In this document: positions 1 to 7,895 of the stretch, one piece after another
Position numbering within the stretch: position 1 is the first letter of the stretch
Layout of the letters: each line of letters starts with the position of its first letter
NCBI GenBank assembly: GCA_016793585.1
Contig: JAEUJR010001091.1
Coordinates: 1-13,308, forward strand
From: Archangium sp.
Lineage (GTDB): Bacteria > Myxococcota > Myxococcia > Myxococcales > Myxococcaceae
DNA: 13,308 nucleotides
Reading direction: 5' to 3'
Program-made: the position numbers and the translations under genes
The notes under the pieces: generated by a model
The model's database searches: none
What the model saw: only the letters and a program-made list of their open reading frames with translations
Told to the model about the DNA's origin: nothing

Positions 1-1
1 G

Positions 2-484
2 AGGCGGGCGCCGGTGGCGGTCGAGACGTGCGGGGAGATGAGCGGGTGGGGCGTGCTCGGGTACGACGTCGCGCAGGTGCGATGGCTGCTGAAGTGGGCG
101 CTCGAGCACCACGTCTCGTTCATCAACAACAAGAGCCGGCCGGTGCCCGCGGCCTACCGGCCCGCCGTCGACGAGTACCTCTCGCTCTCGGGCACACGGC
201 CGTACGTGCATCAGGCCGTTCGCTCGGCGGGTCGAGTCGACGTCACCGTGCTCAACCGTGGCAGCGCGCCACCGTACCGGGCGTGGAAGGTCGCGGTGCG
301 CGTTGGAGGGCAGCGCGGTGGCACCGAGCCGCTGGGCGCGTTCATCGAGCAGACGACGGTGGGGCTCGCGAGGCCTGCCAGCGGTGCAATCGACCTCGCC
401 GTACTCGACGAGACCGGCCAGCCCGTGCCGCTCGCCAACGAAGGGGTGCAGCGCGACGGCTGGCTCGAGGTGTTTGCGCCGTGA
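2..484 (+). CDS. C-terminal part of a DUF4832-like protein (5' truncated by window edge)
   Basis: The reading frame is open from the first full codon at base 2 and ends in TGA at 482-484, so the true start lies left of the window; the GTG at 14 is probably internal. The visible ~160 residues read ..APVAVETCGEMSGWG.., then a helical stretch ending in VSFINNKS, then a beta-rich part with VTVLNRGSAPPYRAWKV and a closing LANEGVQRDGWLEVF. The order of an acidic E-C-G segment, an aromatic-plus-SFINN segment, an 'N-x-G-x-APPY' strand and an 'ANEG..DGW' end matches my recollection of the C-terminal half of DUF4832 proteins, which often follow a glycoside-hydrolase-like barrel. Its biochemical function is unknown. 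It converges on the next gene with only three bases between stop codons. Family assignment is by motif recall, not a search. Confidence 0.6.
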   Translation, partial: RRAPVAVETCGEMSGWGVLGYDVAQVRWLLKWALEHHVSFINNKSRPVPAAYRPAVDEYLSLSGTRPYVHQAVRSAGRVDVTVLNRGSAPPYRAWKVAVRVGGQRGGTEPLGAFIEQTTVGLARPASGAIDLAVLDETGQPVPLANEGVQRDGWLEVFAP

Positions 485-487
485 CGA

Positions 488-1546
488 CTACTTGAGCTCG
501 GGCGCGCCGAGCTTCGGAGCCGCCGGCGCCTTCGCGAGCAGATCCTTCAGCAGGTCGGCAGGGTTCGGCTTCGACGCCAGCTCGAAGGCCTTCACGAAGA
601 GCTGCGTCGCGAACGGCGAGGCCTCGGTGGTGTGGAAGACGTGGCGCGCAGTGGCGCGAGCGAGCGCTCCAACCTCGGCGCGGTTGGTCGCCTCGAACAG
701 CTCTCCCATCGACCAGAGGCGGCGACCGTAGATCTGTCGCATCGCGGGCGTGAAGAACGCAGCGGCAAGCTCCGCCGCCTTCGTCTGCTGCTTCGCGGCG
801 TCGTCCTTCACCTCGGCGGCGTGATCGGCCATGGCGGTGAGGTCCTTCTCGGGCGGCATCCACTGTTTGATCTCGGCCTCGTCGTGCAGCTTCGCGGAGC
901 CGGCGATGGCCTTCGCGTCACCGCTCTCGAGCGCGGGCACCTTCCAGTCGGGGTCGAGCGGCACCACGCCGAGACGGTTCAGCCCATCGGCCATCTCCGC
1001 GGGGATGTTGGTGCGGCTGCGATCGTTGAGCGTCATCGCGCGGCCGAGCTCTTCGATGATGCGCTCGAGCGGCACGAAGACGAGCGACATGTCGGTCTGC
1101 GCGCGGAGCTCCTTGATGCGCGTGCGGTAGGTGGCGCGGTTGGTCTGCGCACGATCGAACTGCACGATGCCGAACTCGTCGCTGATGATCGCCTGGTAGA
1201 TCTCGATGCCCCCGGCGTTGCGCAGCGGGCGGGCGAAGAAGAGCGCGCGGTCGCCGGTACCCAGCACGGGAGACATCGTGCCCAGCATCGCGTCGTCTTC
1301 TTTCGAGGGCAGCGGCGCGACGGTGTCGGTGGCGGCTGGCTTCACGTCGGCGACGGCGGCTCCGCCCGACTTGAGCTGGTAGAGCGCCTTCTTCGCGAGC
1401 TTCGCGTGCGGCTTCGACTTCGACTGCACCAGCGCCTCGGGCAGGGCCGTCTGCTTCGCCTTCACCCAGGCAGCGAGCACCTCGGCCGCTTTGGCTTCTG
1501 GAAGGGCTTCGACCTGTGCCGCTGTCATCGAGAGGAAGTCGCTCAT
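488..1546 (-). CDS. Hypothetical Ala/Lys-rich cytoplasmic protein
   Basis: A 352-residue protein starting MSDFLSMTAAQVEAL and ending LGAPELK-TAG. The ATG at 1546 is chosen because the open frame upstream (to 1807) lies wholly inside the C-terminal end of the preceding same-strand gene, whose stop is 19 bases before this ATG. No strong Shine-Dalgarno is visible, which fits reading by coupling from the upstream gene. There is no signal peptide or membrane segment. The N-terminal ~65 residues look like a helical hairpin rich in Ala and Lys (KLAKKALYQLKSGG), followed by a flexible Ala/Pro/Asp-rich link. A mixed alpha/beta region (ALFFARPLRNAGGIEIYQAI, then YRTRIKELRAQ) and a largely helical C-terminal half come next. 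No catalytic motif is recognised and I cannot name a family. Confidence 0.85.
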   Translation of the reverse strand: MSDFLSMTAAQVEALPEAKAAEVLAAWVKAKQTALPEALVQSKSKPHAKLAKKALYQLKSGGAAVADVKPAATDTVAPLPSKEDDAMLGTMSPVLGTGDRALFFARPLRNAGGIEIYQAIISDEFGIVQFDRAQTNRATYRTRIKELRAQTDMSLVFVPLERIIEELGRAMTLNDRSRTNIPAEMADGLNRLGVVPLDPDWKVPALESGDAKAIAGSAKLHDEAEIKQWMPPEKDLTAMADHAAEVKDDAAKQQTKAAELAAAFFTPAMRQIYGRRLWSMGELFEATNRAEVGALARATARHVFHTTEASPFATQLFVKAFELASKPNPADLLKDLLAKAPAAPKLGAPELK

Positions 1547-1565
1547 GACGGCGGAATCTACAAGG

Positions 1566-3119
1566 TCAGCGCCTTCGAACGAGGAAGAAGTCTCCGCGCT
1601 GGCCAGCGATGAAGAACTCGGAGTCGAGCCGCGCGCCGAAGAGCTGCGACGGGTGAACGCCCCGTACGAGGAAGTGATCGTAGGCGCTCGCGTACTGCGA
1701 CCAGGGCCGCGGGTCCCACTCGCTGGGGAACGTCGGCGGCGGCTCTGCGCGGTACTTGAGCGGTGAGTGCGGCGTGAGCGCGAACGAGAAGTTCGTGAGG
1801 CCACCACGCTCGCGGGCGATGACGGTCGACGCGTGCAGGTACACGGGGTGCGTCATCACGCGAGAGCCTGGCGCGAAGACGAGGCCCATCACACGCGGCT
1901 TCGCAGCAGCATCGGCGGCGAGCTCGGCGAGCGGCTTCGACTCCGCGTCGAACTCCTTGAAGCCCTTCCACAGCGGCCAGGCCGTCAGCGCCGCGAGCGC
2001 CACGCCGAGCCACACCGTGCGATCGGTCCACTCCTTCTTGAGTGGCGGAACGCACGCGACCATCAGCGCCCCCGCGAGGTGCGCGTAGCGCGTGTTCAGG
2101 TAGTACATGTACCCGCGAATATCGAAGGGCAGCGCGAAGTAGAGCAGCACGCCCAGCCCGGCGAGCCCCACGATGCGCCAGCGCGCGATCGAGCCGTCTC
2201 GCTGATCACGACCCGTCGCGAGCGCGAGCACGACACCGAGCGCCGCGAGCGCGAAGGCGATCTTCACCGCGAGCTGATCACTGCCGTCGGGCAGCATGTT
2301 GCCGAGCGTGGGCAGAAACTCGTCGCGGTTCTGCTCGAACGTCTTCCAGGCGAGGTTCTCTTTCGACAGCATCGGGCCCCACGACTTCCACGGCTGGCCC
2401 GGAGCGATCTCCGCAGGCTCCCCGACGCGCAGCCCAACCCACGCGATGAACAGCAGCACGCCCGGCAGCACGCCAACAATCGCGGGCACGCGTGACCGCC
2501 AGTGCTTCACGCCCTCGGGTGAAGGCGTCGTCAGCAAGAGGAAGGGCAGGGCGACGCCGAGCCACGCGAACACCTGCACGTGGAAGAGCAGCACCGAGAC
2601 GAGCGCGGCGCCGAGCGCGAAGGCCCAATTCCGGCGCCGAGGCGCGTCTTCGATCGTACGCACGAAGAACGCGCACGTGAGGAACGCGAGCGGCAGCGCC
2701 GTGCAGTAGTTCAAGAAGCCCCACGCGAAGCTGTCTCCGTACGCGAAGGGAATCGAGAGCAGCGCAGGCCAGGTCGGGCGCTTGAGCGTCTTCAGCAGGA
2801 ACGCGAGCGAGAGCGGAAGCCCGGCGACATACGCGGCGAGGAACAGCCGGTTCGCGAGCTCGAGCGGCAAGAGCCAGTTCAGCCACGAGACCACGTAGTA
2901 GTAGCCAAGGTACGGGGTCAGCTGAACGCGCCGCTCGAAGACATCGGGAAAGAGTGTGGAGAGATCGTCGAGGCGGTGCAGCACCGAGATCAGATGCAGG
3001 TGCTGGGGCAGATCGACGAGGGGCAGGGCCTGGGTCGCAAACAGCGGCGCAACCCCGCAGAGTAAGGCCACAATCCAGGCCCAGTGGGTTGGCGTCAGGC
3101 GTGGCAGGGCGGGCGTCAC
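1566..3119 (-). CDS. Polytopic inner-membrane protein, possible GT-C-type glycosyltransferase
   Basis: About 517 residues with roughly ten or more hydrophobic spans spread over the first ~400 residues, then a soluble C-terminal part of ~110 residues ending GDFFLVRRR. The first membrane span (WAWIVALLCGVAPLFA) is followed by LVDLPQHLHL. An acidic residue plus His in the first periplasmic loop is a layout seen in GT-C glycosyltransferases and related polyprenyl-sugar-using membrane enzymes. The function is inferred from that layout only. The frame is open to a GTG at 3188, but that start would lie 21 bases from the divergent gene at 3210 and add a charged, cysteine-containing leader. The GTG at 3119, 11 residues before the first span, leaves room for two promoters and is preferred; start confidence is moderate. 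It is followed by the hypothetical gene at 1546, probably co-transcribed. Confidence 0.85.
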   Translation of the reverse strand: MTPALPRLTPTHWAWIVALLCGVAPLFATQALPLVDLPQHLHLISVLHRLDDLSTLFPDVFERRVQLTPYLGYYYVVSWLNWLLPLELANRLFLAAYVAGLPLSLAFLLKTLKRPTWPALLSIPFAYGDSFAWGFLNYCTALPLAFLTCAFFVRTIEDAPRRRNWAFALGAALVSVLLFHVQVFAWLGVALPFLLLTTPSPEGVKHWRSRVPAIVGVLPGVLLFIAWVGLRVGEPAEIAPGQPWKSWGPMLSKENLAWKTFEQNRDEFLPTLGNMLPDGSDQLAVKIAFALAALGVVLALATGRDQRDGSIARWRIVGLAGLGVLLYFALPFDIRGYMYYLNTRYAHLAGALMVACVPPLKKEWTDRTVWLGVALAALTAWPLWKGFKEFDAESKPLAELAADAAAKPRVMGLVFAPGSRVMTHPVYLHASTVIARERGGLTNFSFALTPHSPLKYRAEPPPTFPSEWDPRPWSQYASAYDHFLVRGVHPSQLFGARLDSEFFIAGQRGDFFLVRRR

Positions 3120-3193
3120 GAAGGCGGCGGACCTTCTTTGCTTTGGCTGCACTTGGCAAGCGCCTCGGGGGTGATGTAGGTCGCACACCAGTC

Positions 3194-3203
3194 GGAGAAA
3201 GGA
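3194..3203 (+). promoter_or_regulatory. Ribosome binding site of the metallothionein-like gene
   Basis: GGAGAAAGGA lies six bases before the ATG at 3210 and holds two purine-rich Shine-Dalgarno cores, GGAG and AAGGA. It supports this ATG as a real start for a very small gene. Confidence 0.7.
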
Positions 3204-3209
3204 CGCCTC

Positions 3210-3491
3210 ATGCGCACGTCATCGTTCATCAAGGTTGCTGCCGTCTCGATGGGCTTTGCCTCTTTCGCGCTCGCGTCTCCGATTGATCGCCCCGTTCTCG
3301 GCGAGCGCACCTCGGCCACCTGCAACTGCAAGAGCGCGGCTGACTGCACGTGCCCGCGCGGTCAGTGCAAGTGCAAGAACTGTGGAGCGCACTCCAAGCC
3401 GACGATGCTCGAGTCGCTGAAGGGCAGCACCGAGAAGACCCGCCTGCCTGAGACGGCTCGTCACGACGCTCGTGGCGGCGTGTTCATCTGA
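3210..3491 (+). CDS. Small secreted cysteine-rich, metallothionein-like protein
   Basis: A 93-residue protein with a good ribosome binding site. Residues 1-22 (MRTSSFIKVAAVSMGFASFA) form a signal peptide with a basic start, a hydrophobic core and an ALA-like cleavage site, so the product is probably exported to the periplasm or beyond. The mature part carries seven cysteines within about 21 residues, in the arrangement C-x-C-x5-C-x-C-x4-C-x-C-x2-C (CNCKSAADCTCPRGQCKCKN, then C). This dense CxC/CxxC layout with interspersed Lys and no aromatic residues is characteristic of metallothioneins, which bind Zn(II), Cu(I) or Cd(II) in thiolate clusters. It does not look like the SmtA/BmtA cyanobacterial type. 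The remaining ~45 residues are polar, with two His (RHDARGGVFI end). An alternative is a disulfide-knotted secreted peptide. The coding call is firm; the metal-binding role is inferred. Confidence 0.85.
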   Translation: MRTSSFIKVAAVSMGFASFALASPIDRPVLGERTSATCNCKSAADCTCPRGQCKCKNCGAHSKPTMLESLKGSTEKTRLPETARHDARGGVFI

Positions 3492-3520
3492 AGCGAGGCG
3501 GGCAGCTTCATTTCTGAAGC
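3489..3520. terminator. Overlapping alternative hairpins at a convergent gene junction
   Basis: TGAAGC (3489-3494) and TGAAGC (3515-3520) flank a single GCTTCA (3505-3510). Either left copy can pair with the centre (6-bp stem, 10-base loop, then TTTCT on the plus strand), or the right copy can pair with it (perfect GCTTCA-TTTC-TGAAGC, 4-base loop). The element includes the stop codons of both convergent genes. It may serve as a weak bidirectional terminator, but no proper T-run follows, so the call is tentative. Confidence 0.35.
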
Positions 3521-3783
3521 GGCCGCCCCCACTTGTCGAGCTCGACGCCGCACCCTGAGCAGGTCCACCCTCCGAACATCATCTGACGGAAGTTCTTCGG
3601 CACGCGCACGCCGGGCAACGGCGCGCCGCACTTCGGGCACGCGCTGGGGATCGTGAAGTTGATGCCCAGGTTCGTCTTCTCTTTCGTGCCTTTCACGAGG
3701 AGCACGATGCCGACGATGCCCAGCACCGGCATCGCGAGGATCACGGCGATCACCAACAACTCGCCCAGGCCGATGCTCATCAT
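3508..3783 (-). CDS. Small membrane-anchored zinc-ribbon protein
   Basis: A 91-residue protein with an N-terminal hydrophobic segment at about residues 6-30 (GELLVIAVILAMPVLGIVGI) and a cytoplasmic-type zinc ribbon. The ribbon is C49-P-K-C52 and C75-S-G-C78, separated by 22 residues that include PGVRVPKNFRQMMFGGW. It ends with a conserved-looking ELDKWGRPL tail. The start ATG at 3783 overlaps the stop of the methyltransferase gene (ATGA), with GGAG five bases upstream (3789-3792), a classic coupled start; the very next codon is also ATG. It is the last gene of the minus-strand run that includes nadA. The four-Cys ribbon suggests structural zinc or a protein or nucleic acid contact; no reaction can be assigned. 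Confidence 0.85.
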   Translation of the reverse strand: MMSIGLGELLVIAVILAMPVLGIVGIVLLVKGTKEKTNLGINFTIPSACPKCGAPLPGVRVPKNFRQMMFGGWTCSGCGVELDKWGRPLQK

Positions 3784-4577
3784 GGAAGCTCCGCGCTCCA
3801 GACCATCACCGGGCCCGTGCGAATGCGTTCGAACTTGATGAACCCCGCGCCCTCGGCCGCGCGCTTGAGCTCGTCTTCACTGCGGGGAAACAAACCAGCG
3901 CTCTGGTGAAGCCGCTTCGCCGGGCCAGACGAGTCATAGGTGCTCGCCACGAACTTGCCGCGGGGCTTCAGCGCCCGGCGCGCTTCGGTCAACAGCCCGC
4001 CGAGATCTTCCACGAAGTGCACCATGCCGCTCGCGAGCACGCCGCCGAGACACGCGTTCAGAAAGGGCAGGGGAGGCGCTTCGGCGCGCACGAAATCGGC
4101 GGCCAGCTGCAGCTCGCGAAACTGCGCCATCGCCTCTTCGATCATCGGCCGCGAGATATCGACGCCGATCACGCTCACGTTCGGCAGATCGCGCACGAGC
4201 TTCTTGAGGAACAAGCCCGGCCCGCAGCCGAGATCGATCACCGGCCCATTCGGAGTACCGAGCATCGACCGCATCGCCACGTACTCACTGTCGCGATCGA
4301 GCTGCCCGCGCGTCAGCACCGCGTCGACCGCTGGCCGCACGTAGCGCTCCCACGAGCGCGCGACCCAGGGCAGCTCCATGGCCTGCTGCAGGCCCTTCAC
4401 CTTCTGACGATCGGGTGCGAGATCGATGAGGCCCTCGTGCACCGCCCAGGTCGAGCGGCAGCCCAGGCAGCGCACCGGCCCGAAGATGAGCGCAGGCTCG
4501 GCGATGTCGTCGTCGGGAACGAGACTGCCCGCGTTGCACGAGGGACAGCGGATGAGATCGAGGGTGCTTCGGCGCAT
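3780..4577 (-). CDS. Zinc-ribbon class I SAM-dependent methyltransferase
   Basis: A 265-residue protein. Residues 8-50 form a Trm112-like zinc ribbon (C11-P-S-C14 and C37-L-G-C40, then STWAVHEGLIDL). Residues ~110-235 form a Rossmann methyltransferase core. Motif I is VIDLGCGPG (113-121) for S-adenosylmethionine, followed by VIGVDISRPMIEEA, whose acidic residue would hold the ribose. Then come VRAEAPPLPF and GVLASGMVHFVEDLGGLLTEA, and KPRGKFVAST as the strand after motif III. This is the usual plan of 'methyltransferase domain 11' proteins such as the UbiE/RlmA-like group; the substrate is unknown. The ATG at 4577 is six bases after the upstream stop, and the 3' end overlaps the next start by four bases, so it sits inside an operon. 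Confidence 0.9.
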   Translation of the reverse strand: MRRSTLDLIRCPSCNAGSLVPDDDIAEPALIFGPVRCLGCRSTWAVHEGLIDLAPDRQKVKGLQQAMELPWVARSWERYVRPAVDAVLTRGQLDRDSEYVAMRSMLGTPNGPVIDLGCGPGLFLKKLVRDLPNVSVIGVDISRPMIEEAMAQFRELQLAADFVRAEAPPLPFLNACLGGVLASGMVHFVEDLGGLLTEARRALKPRGKFVASTYDSSGPAKRLHQSAGLFPRSEDELKRAAEGAGFIKFERIRTGPVMVWSAELP

Positions 4578-4583
4578 CGAAGA

Positions 4584-5120
4584 CTACGACTCCACCTTCG
4601 ACACCAGCACGGGCCAGCCGCGCGCCATCGCCTCGCGGAAGAGCGCAGACACGGCCTTGCGGTACTCGTTCACCTCGGCCGTGATCGGGTCGGCGATGTG
4701 TGACTCTCCGGCTGCGGTGGGGTCGAGGTCGAGCGTGTTGCCGCAACGCTCACAGCGAATCGACACCGGTCGCATCAGCGAGAAGGGCACGGCGTAGCGC
4801 GTGCCGCACGTGCAGCGCCAGACGCTCGCGCGCGCTCCAGCCTGCTGGCGGGCGAAGGTGAGCAGCTGATCGGCCGTACGCAGCAGCGCGGGCAGATCGT
4901 TGGGTGGCTTGAACACCGGCACCTGGCCCTTCGCGCCGGCCGTCGCCTGTTCGATGCGCGAGACGAGCGTGCCCGTTCGGTACTCCACCCGGGCGAGCGC
5001 CTTCGTGAAGATCTCGGGTGAGGCGGCCGGGCTCTGCAGCGCCACATACGGCTCGGCCGGCAGGTCGCCCTTCTTCGCGTCGACCAGCGCCCACGCGGGC
5101 TTCGAGATGAATTGGTACAT
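4584..5120 (-). CDS. Hypothetical protein with central zinc ribbon
   Basis: A 178-residue protein starting MYQFISKPAWALVDAKKGDL. The frame is open further upstream, but that part overlaps nadA. The ATG at 5120 lies two bases after the nadA stop and has GGAG at 5127-5130, six bases away, so it is the likely start. Residues ~1-95 are soluble and mixed, with an amphipathic helix (LPALLRTADQLLTFARQQ). Residues 102-126 hold a four-Cys ribbon, C103-T-C105 and C123-E-R-C126, with the phrase RYAVPFSLMRPVSIRCE between. The C-terminal 40 residues are helical. No family is recognised. Its position between nadA and a zinc-ribbon methyltransferase suggests co-expression with them, not a proven shared pathway. 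Confidence 0.85.
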   Translation of the reverse strand: MYQFISKPAWALVDAKKGDLPAEPYVALQSPAASPEIFTKALARVEYRTGTLVSRIEQATAGAKGQVPVFKPPNDLPALLRTADQLLTFARQQAGARASVWRCTCGTRYAVPFSLMRPVSIRCERCGNTLDLDPTAAGESHIADPITAEVNEYRKAVSALFREAMARGWPVLVSKVES

Positions 5121-5122
5121 GC

Positions 5123-6040
5123 TCAGCTCCACTCCAGCATGCGCTTGAGCGGCGCATAGGCGGCCTCGCGCAGCGGCGGGGCGAGATCGAGGTTGGGCGT
5201 CTTGTCCTTCATGCAGCGGTAGAGCTTCTCCATCGTGTTGAGGCGCATGTGCGGGCACTCGTTGCACGCGCAGCCGTTGTCCGGAGGCGCAGGCACGAAG
5301 GTCTTGCCGGGGCTCTTCAGCTGCATCTGGTGAATGATGCCGGCCTCGGTCACCACGATGAACTTCTGCTTCGGGCTCGACTGCGTGTACTCGAGCAGCT
5401 GCTTCGTCGAGCCGATGTAGTCGGCGAGCGCGAGCACCGGCGCCTCACACTCGGGGTGCGCGATCACGTCGGCGTCGGGGTGCTCGACCTTGAGCTGCAC
5501 CAGGCGCTTCTCACTGAAGATCTCGTGCACCATGCAGGCGCCCGGCCACAGCACCATGTCGCGGCCTGTCTGCTTCATCACGTAGCGGCCGAGGTGCTGA
5601 TCGGGCGCGAAGAGAATCTTTCGGTCCTTCGGAATGCGGTCGACGATCTTCACCGCGTTCGAGCTGGTGACGATCACGTCCGAGAGCGCCTTCACCGCCG
5701 CCGACGAGTTCACGTAGGTGACGACGAAGTGATCGGGGTGTTTGTCTTTGAAGGCCTTGAACGGGCCGGGCGGGCAACGATCGGAGAGTGAGCAGCCAGC
5801 CGCGAGATCGGGCAGCAACACGAGCTTGCCCGGGTTCAGGATCTTGGCGGTCTCGGCCATGAAGTGAACGCCGCAGAAGACGATCACGTCGGCCTTCGTC
5901 TTTTCGGCCTGCTGCGCGAGCGCGAGCGAGTCGCCCACGAAGTCGGCGACGTCCTGAATCTCCGACTCCTGGTAGTAGTGCGCGAGGATGACCGCGTTGA
6001 GGTCCTTCTTGAGCTGCTGAATCCCGGCCTCGAGGTCCAT
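5123..6040 (-). CDS. nadA: Quinolinate synthase NadA
   Basis: NadA condenses iminoaspartate (from NadB) with dihydroxyacetone phosphate to give quinolinate, the precursor of NAD; it is a cytoplasmic [4Fe-4S] enzyme. The protein (305 residues from the ATG at 6040) shows the family landmarks: AVILAHYYQ near the start, [63 protein letters not shown], the WPGACMVHE loop, [17 protein letters not shown], and a C-terminal [18 protein letters not shown]. By comparison with known NadA proteins, the cluster cysteines should be those in AAGCS, in PGACM and the last of CACNEC. Length is close to the ~300-residue three-domain NadA type. A TTG at 6058 would add six residues; ATG is preferred, though neither start has a clear ribosome site. 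nadB and nadC are not in the window. Confidence 0.97.
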   Translation of the reverse strand: MDLEAGIQQLKKDLNAVILAHYYQESEIQDVADFVGDSLALAQQAEKTKADVIVFCGVHFMAETAKILNPGKLVLLPDLAAGCSLSDRCPPGPFKAFKDKHPDHFVVTYVNSSAAVKALSDVIVTSSNAVKIVDRIPKDRKILFAPDQHLGRYVMKQTGRDMVLWPGACMVHEIFSEKRLVQLKVEHPDADVIAHPECEAPVLALADYIGSTKQLLEYTQSSPKQKFIVVTEAGIIHQMQLKSPGKTFVPAPPDNGCACNECPHMRLNTMEKLYRCMKDKTPNLDLAPPLREAAYAPLKRMLEWS

Positions 6041-6077
6041 GGGCGCTTCGTAACCCAACGCCGCCGGTTCTGCCCGC

Positions 6078-7829
6078 TCAGTCGCCCTCGTCGACGGTCA
6101 GCTGGTAGCTGTCCTGAAAGTTCGACTCGCGGTTCTTCACGTCGCGCACCTCGAACAGGTAGAGGCCGGGCTCGACCGAGAACCGAATCGACTCGGGCTT
6201 GTCGCCCTTCGCGCTGTCGCTGGTCTGCACGAGCGTCAGCTTCCCGTCTTCTTCGACGCGGTGCAGGTAGAGCCCGACGTCGACCTTGAGCACGCCGATG
6301 AGCTGGGCGGCGATCGGCGTCTTCACCTGACGGTCCCGGAGATCGAGGGCGAAGTAGTCGAGATCCTTCTTTGGGTAGATGGTGCCTCGCACCGCCTTGC
6401 CGAACGAGAGCGGTGTGCCGGCGTCGGGCGTGTTGTTGGGCTCGCGCTCCTCGGTGCCGTCGTCGGGTACGACGGTGTTCGACAGCCGGTACGCCTGATC
6501 GGGGTTCTCGTCTTCCTTCACCCACTTGCCGTCGACCTTGCGCGCGACGCCCTCGACCCGGAACCAGCACACCCCGTCGCAGCGCACGTTGTTGAGCAGC
6601 TCGGGCTCTTTCGTGCCGCCTTCGTTCACCTTGAGGATCACCTCGTCGGGTTTGCCTTCGACGGGCCGCACGACCGAGAGCTGCAGATCGACCTTCTCGA
6701 CGCCGCCGAGCTGCACGCGAACGATGCTCGGGCCGTCGGTGGTGAGCTTGAAGTGATCGGTGTCTCCGCGCGGGTTGATGAAGCCTTCGCGGTAGCTGTT
6801 CGGCGGCAGATCGGTTGCCTTCCCCAGCTCGTCGTTGGGCTCATACTCGGCAGTCGCGCCGGCTTCTTCAGGCACCACGGTGAGCGTGTACGAGCGCTCG
6901 ACGTTGAAGCCCTTCTTCGCGTCTTTCGCTGCCGAGAGCGGAGCGCTGCGAACCGCCACGTACAGCACGCGATCGGCCTGCCGCACGCCGACGTTGCGCA
7001 GCGACAGCCCAGACGACTCGCGCGACTTCGCCTGGAAGAGCACGGCTTCGGCCTCGGTGAGCAGCTGCAGGTCGAAGGACACGCCCTCGACCGCGCTCAC
7101 GTCGACGCGCAGTGCGGTCTTGAGCTCGGGGCCGGCGCCCGCGTCGACGGGCTGCCCCGCGTCGAGCTCGCCGCCGTCGCTCTCGCCCGCGTCCTCGACC
7201 GCGACCACGACTTCTTCAGCCGGCGTCGGCAGCTCGAAGCGGAAGAGATCGACGTCACCCGGGTGCGCGATGAAGCCCGAGACGGCCTGGCCGAGCTGCA
7301 CCTGCGTGGCGTCGACCCGGCGATCGTTGGGCTCGAGCTCGAAGCCCGGCTGCCGTTCGCGGAACGTCGCGGTCACCGTGTACGCGCCACCCACGCCCTT
7401 CTTCAGGGTGACGACGCGCACCAGCACCGTGCCCGAGACGTCGAGGTTCGGCAGGCGCTCCGTCGCACCGGCGCCGGCCGCGTTGATCGACGCGAGCACC
7501 GTCTTCGTCGCGTCGATCACCTCGATCGCCACGTCTCCACCCATCGGCGCGGTGACCTGCAGATCGACGGTGCGGGGCAGGGCGGCCTTGAGCGCGTACC
7601 AGTCTTCGTCGGGCTTCTGCGGGTCGGCTCCGAGCGTCGCTTCGACGACCGACGTTCGGTCGATCACCAGCGCCTTCTCGGCCGACTCGTTGGGCTCGGC
7701 CTCGGTGAGCTGCTGCGGGCCTGCGTCGACGGCGCCAGCATCGACCGCCGCCGCGCTGTCGTCACACTTCGAGCACGCGACGACACTCGCGAGGAGCACC
7801 GCCACCACCGACGATCGAACCTGAGTCAT
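6078..7829 (-). CDS. Lipoprotein with four tandem EPN/DxD (PPC-like) beta domains
   Basis: A 583-residue lipoprotein. Residues 1-18 are a signal peptide ending in the lipobox SVVAC (Cys19). The next residue is Ser, so an outer-membrane location is expected. A short Asp/Ala/Gly linker (VDAGAVDAG) follows. Four modules then begin with E-P-N at residues 45, 166, 330 and 463, each followed ~25 residues later by a D-x-D-x-aromatic or similar element (DEDWY, GDVDLF, GDTDHF, KDLDYF). This matches the bacterial pre-peptidase C-terminal (PPC)-like fold, which is often calcium-binding and accessory to secreted proteins. A second Asp/Gly linker lies at ~212-235. Two cysteines at 417 and 421 (RCDGVC) may form a small disulfide loop. 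The ATG at 7829 has GAGG six bases upstream; an ATG at 7841 would add four residues. No catalytic domain is present. Confidence 0.9.
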   Translation of the reverse strand: MTQVRSSVVAVLLASVVACSKCDDSAAAVDAGAVDAGPQQLTEAEPNESAEKALVIDRTSVVEATLGADPQKPDEDWYALKAALPRTVDLQVTAPMGGDVAIEVIDATKTVLASINAAGAGATERLPNLDVSGTVLVRVVTLKKGVGGAYTVTATFRERQPGFELEPNDRRVDATQVQLGQAVSGFIAHPGDVDLFRFELPTPAEEVVVAVEDAGESDGGELDAGQPVDAGAGPELKTALRVDVSAVEGVSFDLQLLTEAEAVLFQAKSRESSGLSLRNVGVRQADRVLYVAVRSAPLSAAKDAKKGFNVERSYTLTVVPEEAGATAEYEPNDELGKATDLPPNSYREGFINPRGDTDHFKLTTDGPSIVRVQLGGVEKVDLQLSVVRPVEGKPDEVILKVNEGGTKEPELLNNVRCDGVCWFRVEGVARKVDGKWVKEDENPDQAYRLSNTVVPDDGTEEREPNNTPDAGTPLSFGKAVRGTIYPKKDLDYFALDLRDRQVKTPIAAQLIGVLKVDVGLYLHRVEEDGKLTLVQTSDSAKGDKPESIRFSVEPGLYLFEVRDVKNRESNFQDSYQLTVDEGD

Positions 7830-7895
7830 GCGCGGCCTCATGCCACAAAGCCCGAACAGCCCAAACGACGCCGGTGTTCCAGCGATGTGGATCCT

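Noticed and set aside
632..1612. Plus-strand 326-codon open frame
   Set aside because: It lies opposite the hypothetical protein and the membrane protein end; translation is Arg/Gly/Leu low-complexity without motifs.
1547..1807. Upstream extension of the 488-1546 gene
   Set aside because: It lies inside the C-terminus of the preceding gene and is Ser/Arg-rich without domain character.
3141..3172. Possible sigma-54 or sigma-70 promoter (TTTGGCTGCACTTGGCA) before the metallothionein-like gene
   Set aside because: The GG to GC spacing is nine, not ten, bases, and no -10 hexamer of acceptable match follows at a 16-18 base distance.
2278..3186. Second minus-strand frame of 302 codons within the membrane protein gene
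   Set aside because: It is a frame-shifted, Arg/Ala-rich shadow; the alternative frame has coherent membrane spans.
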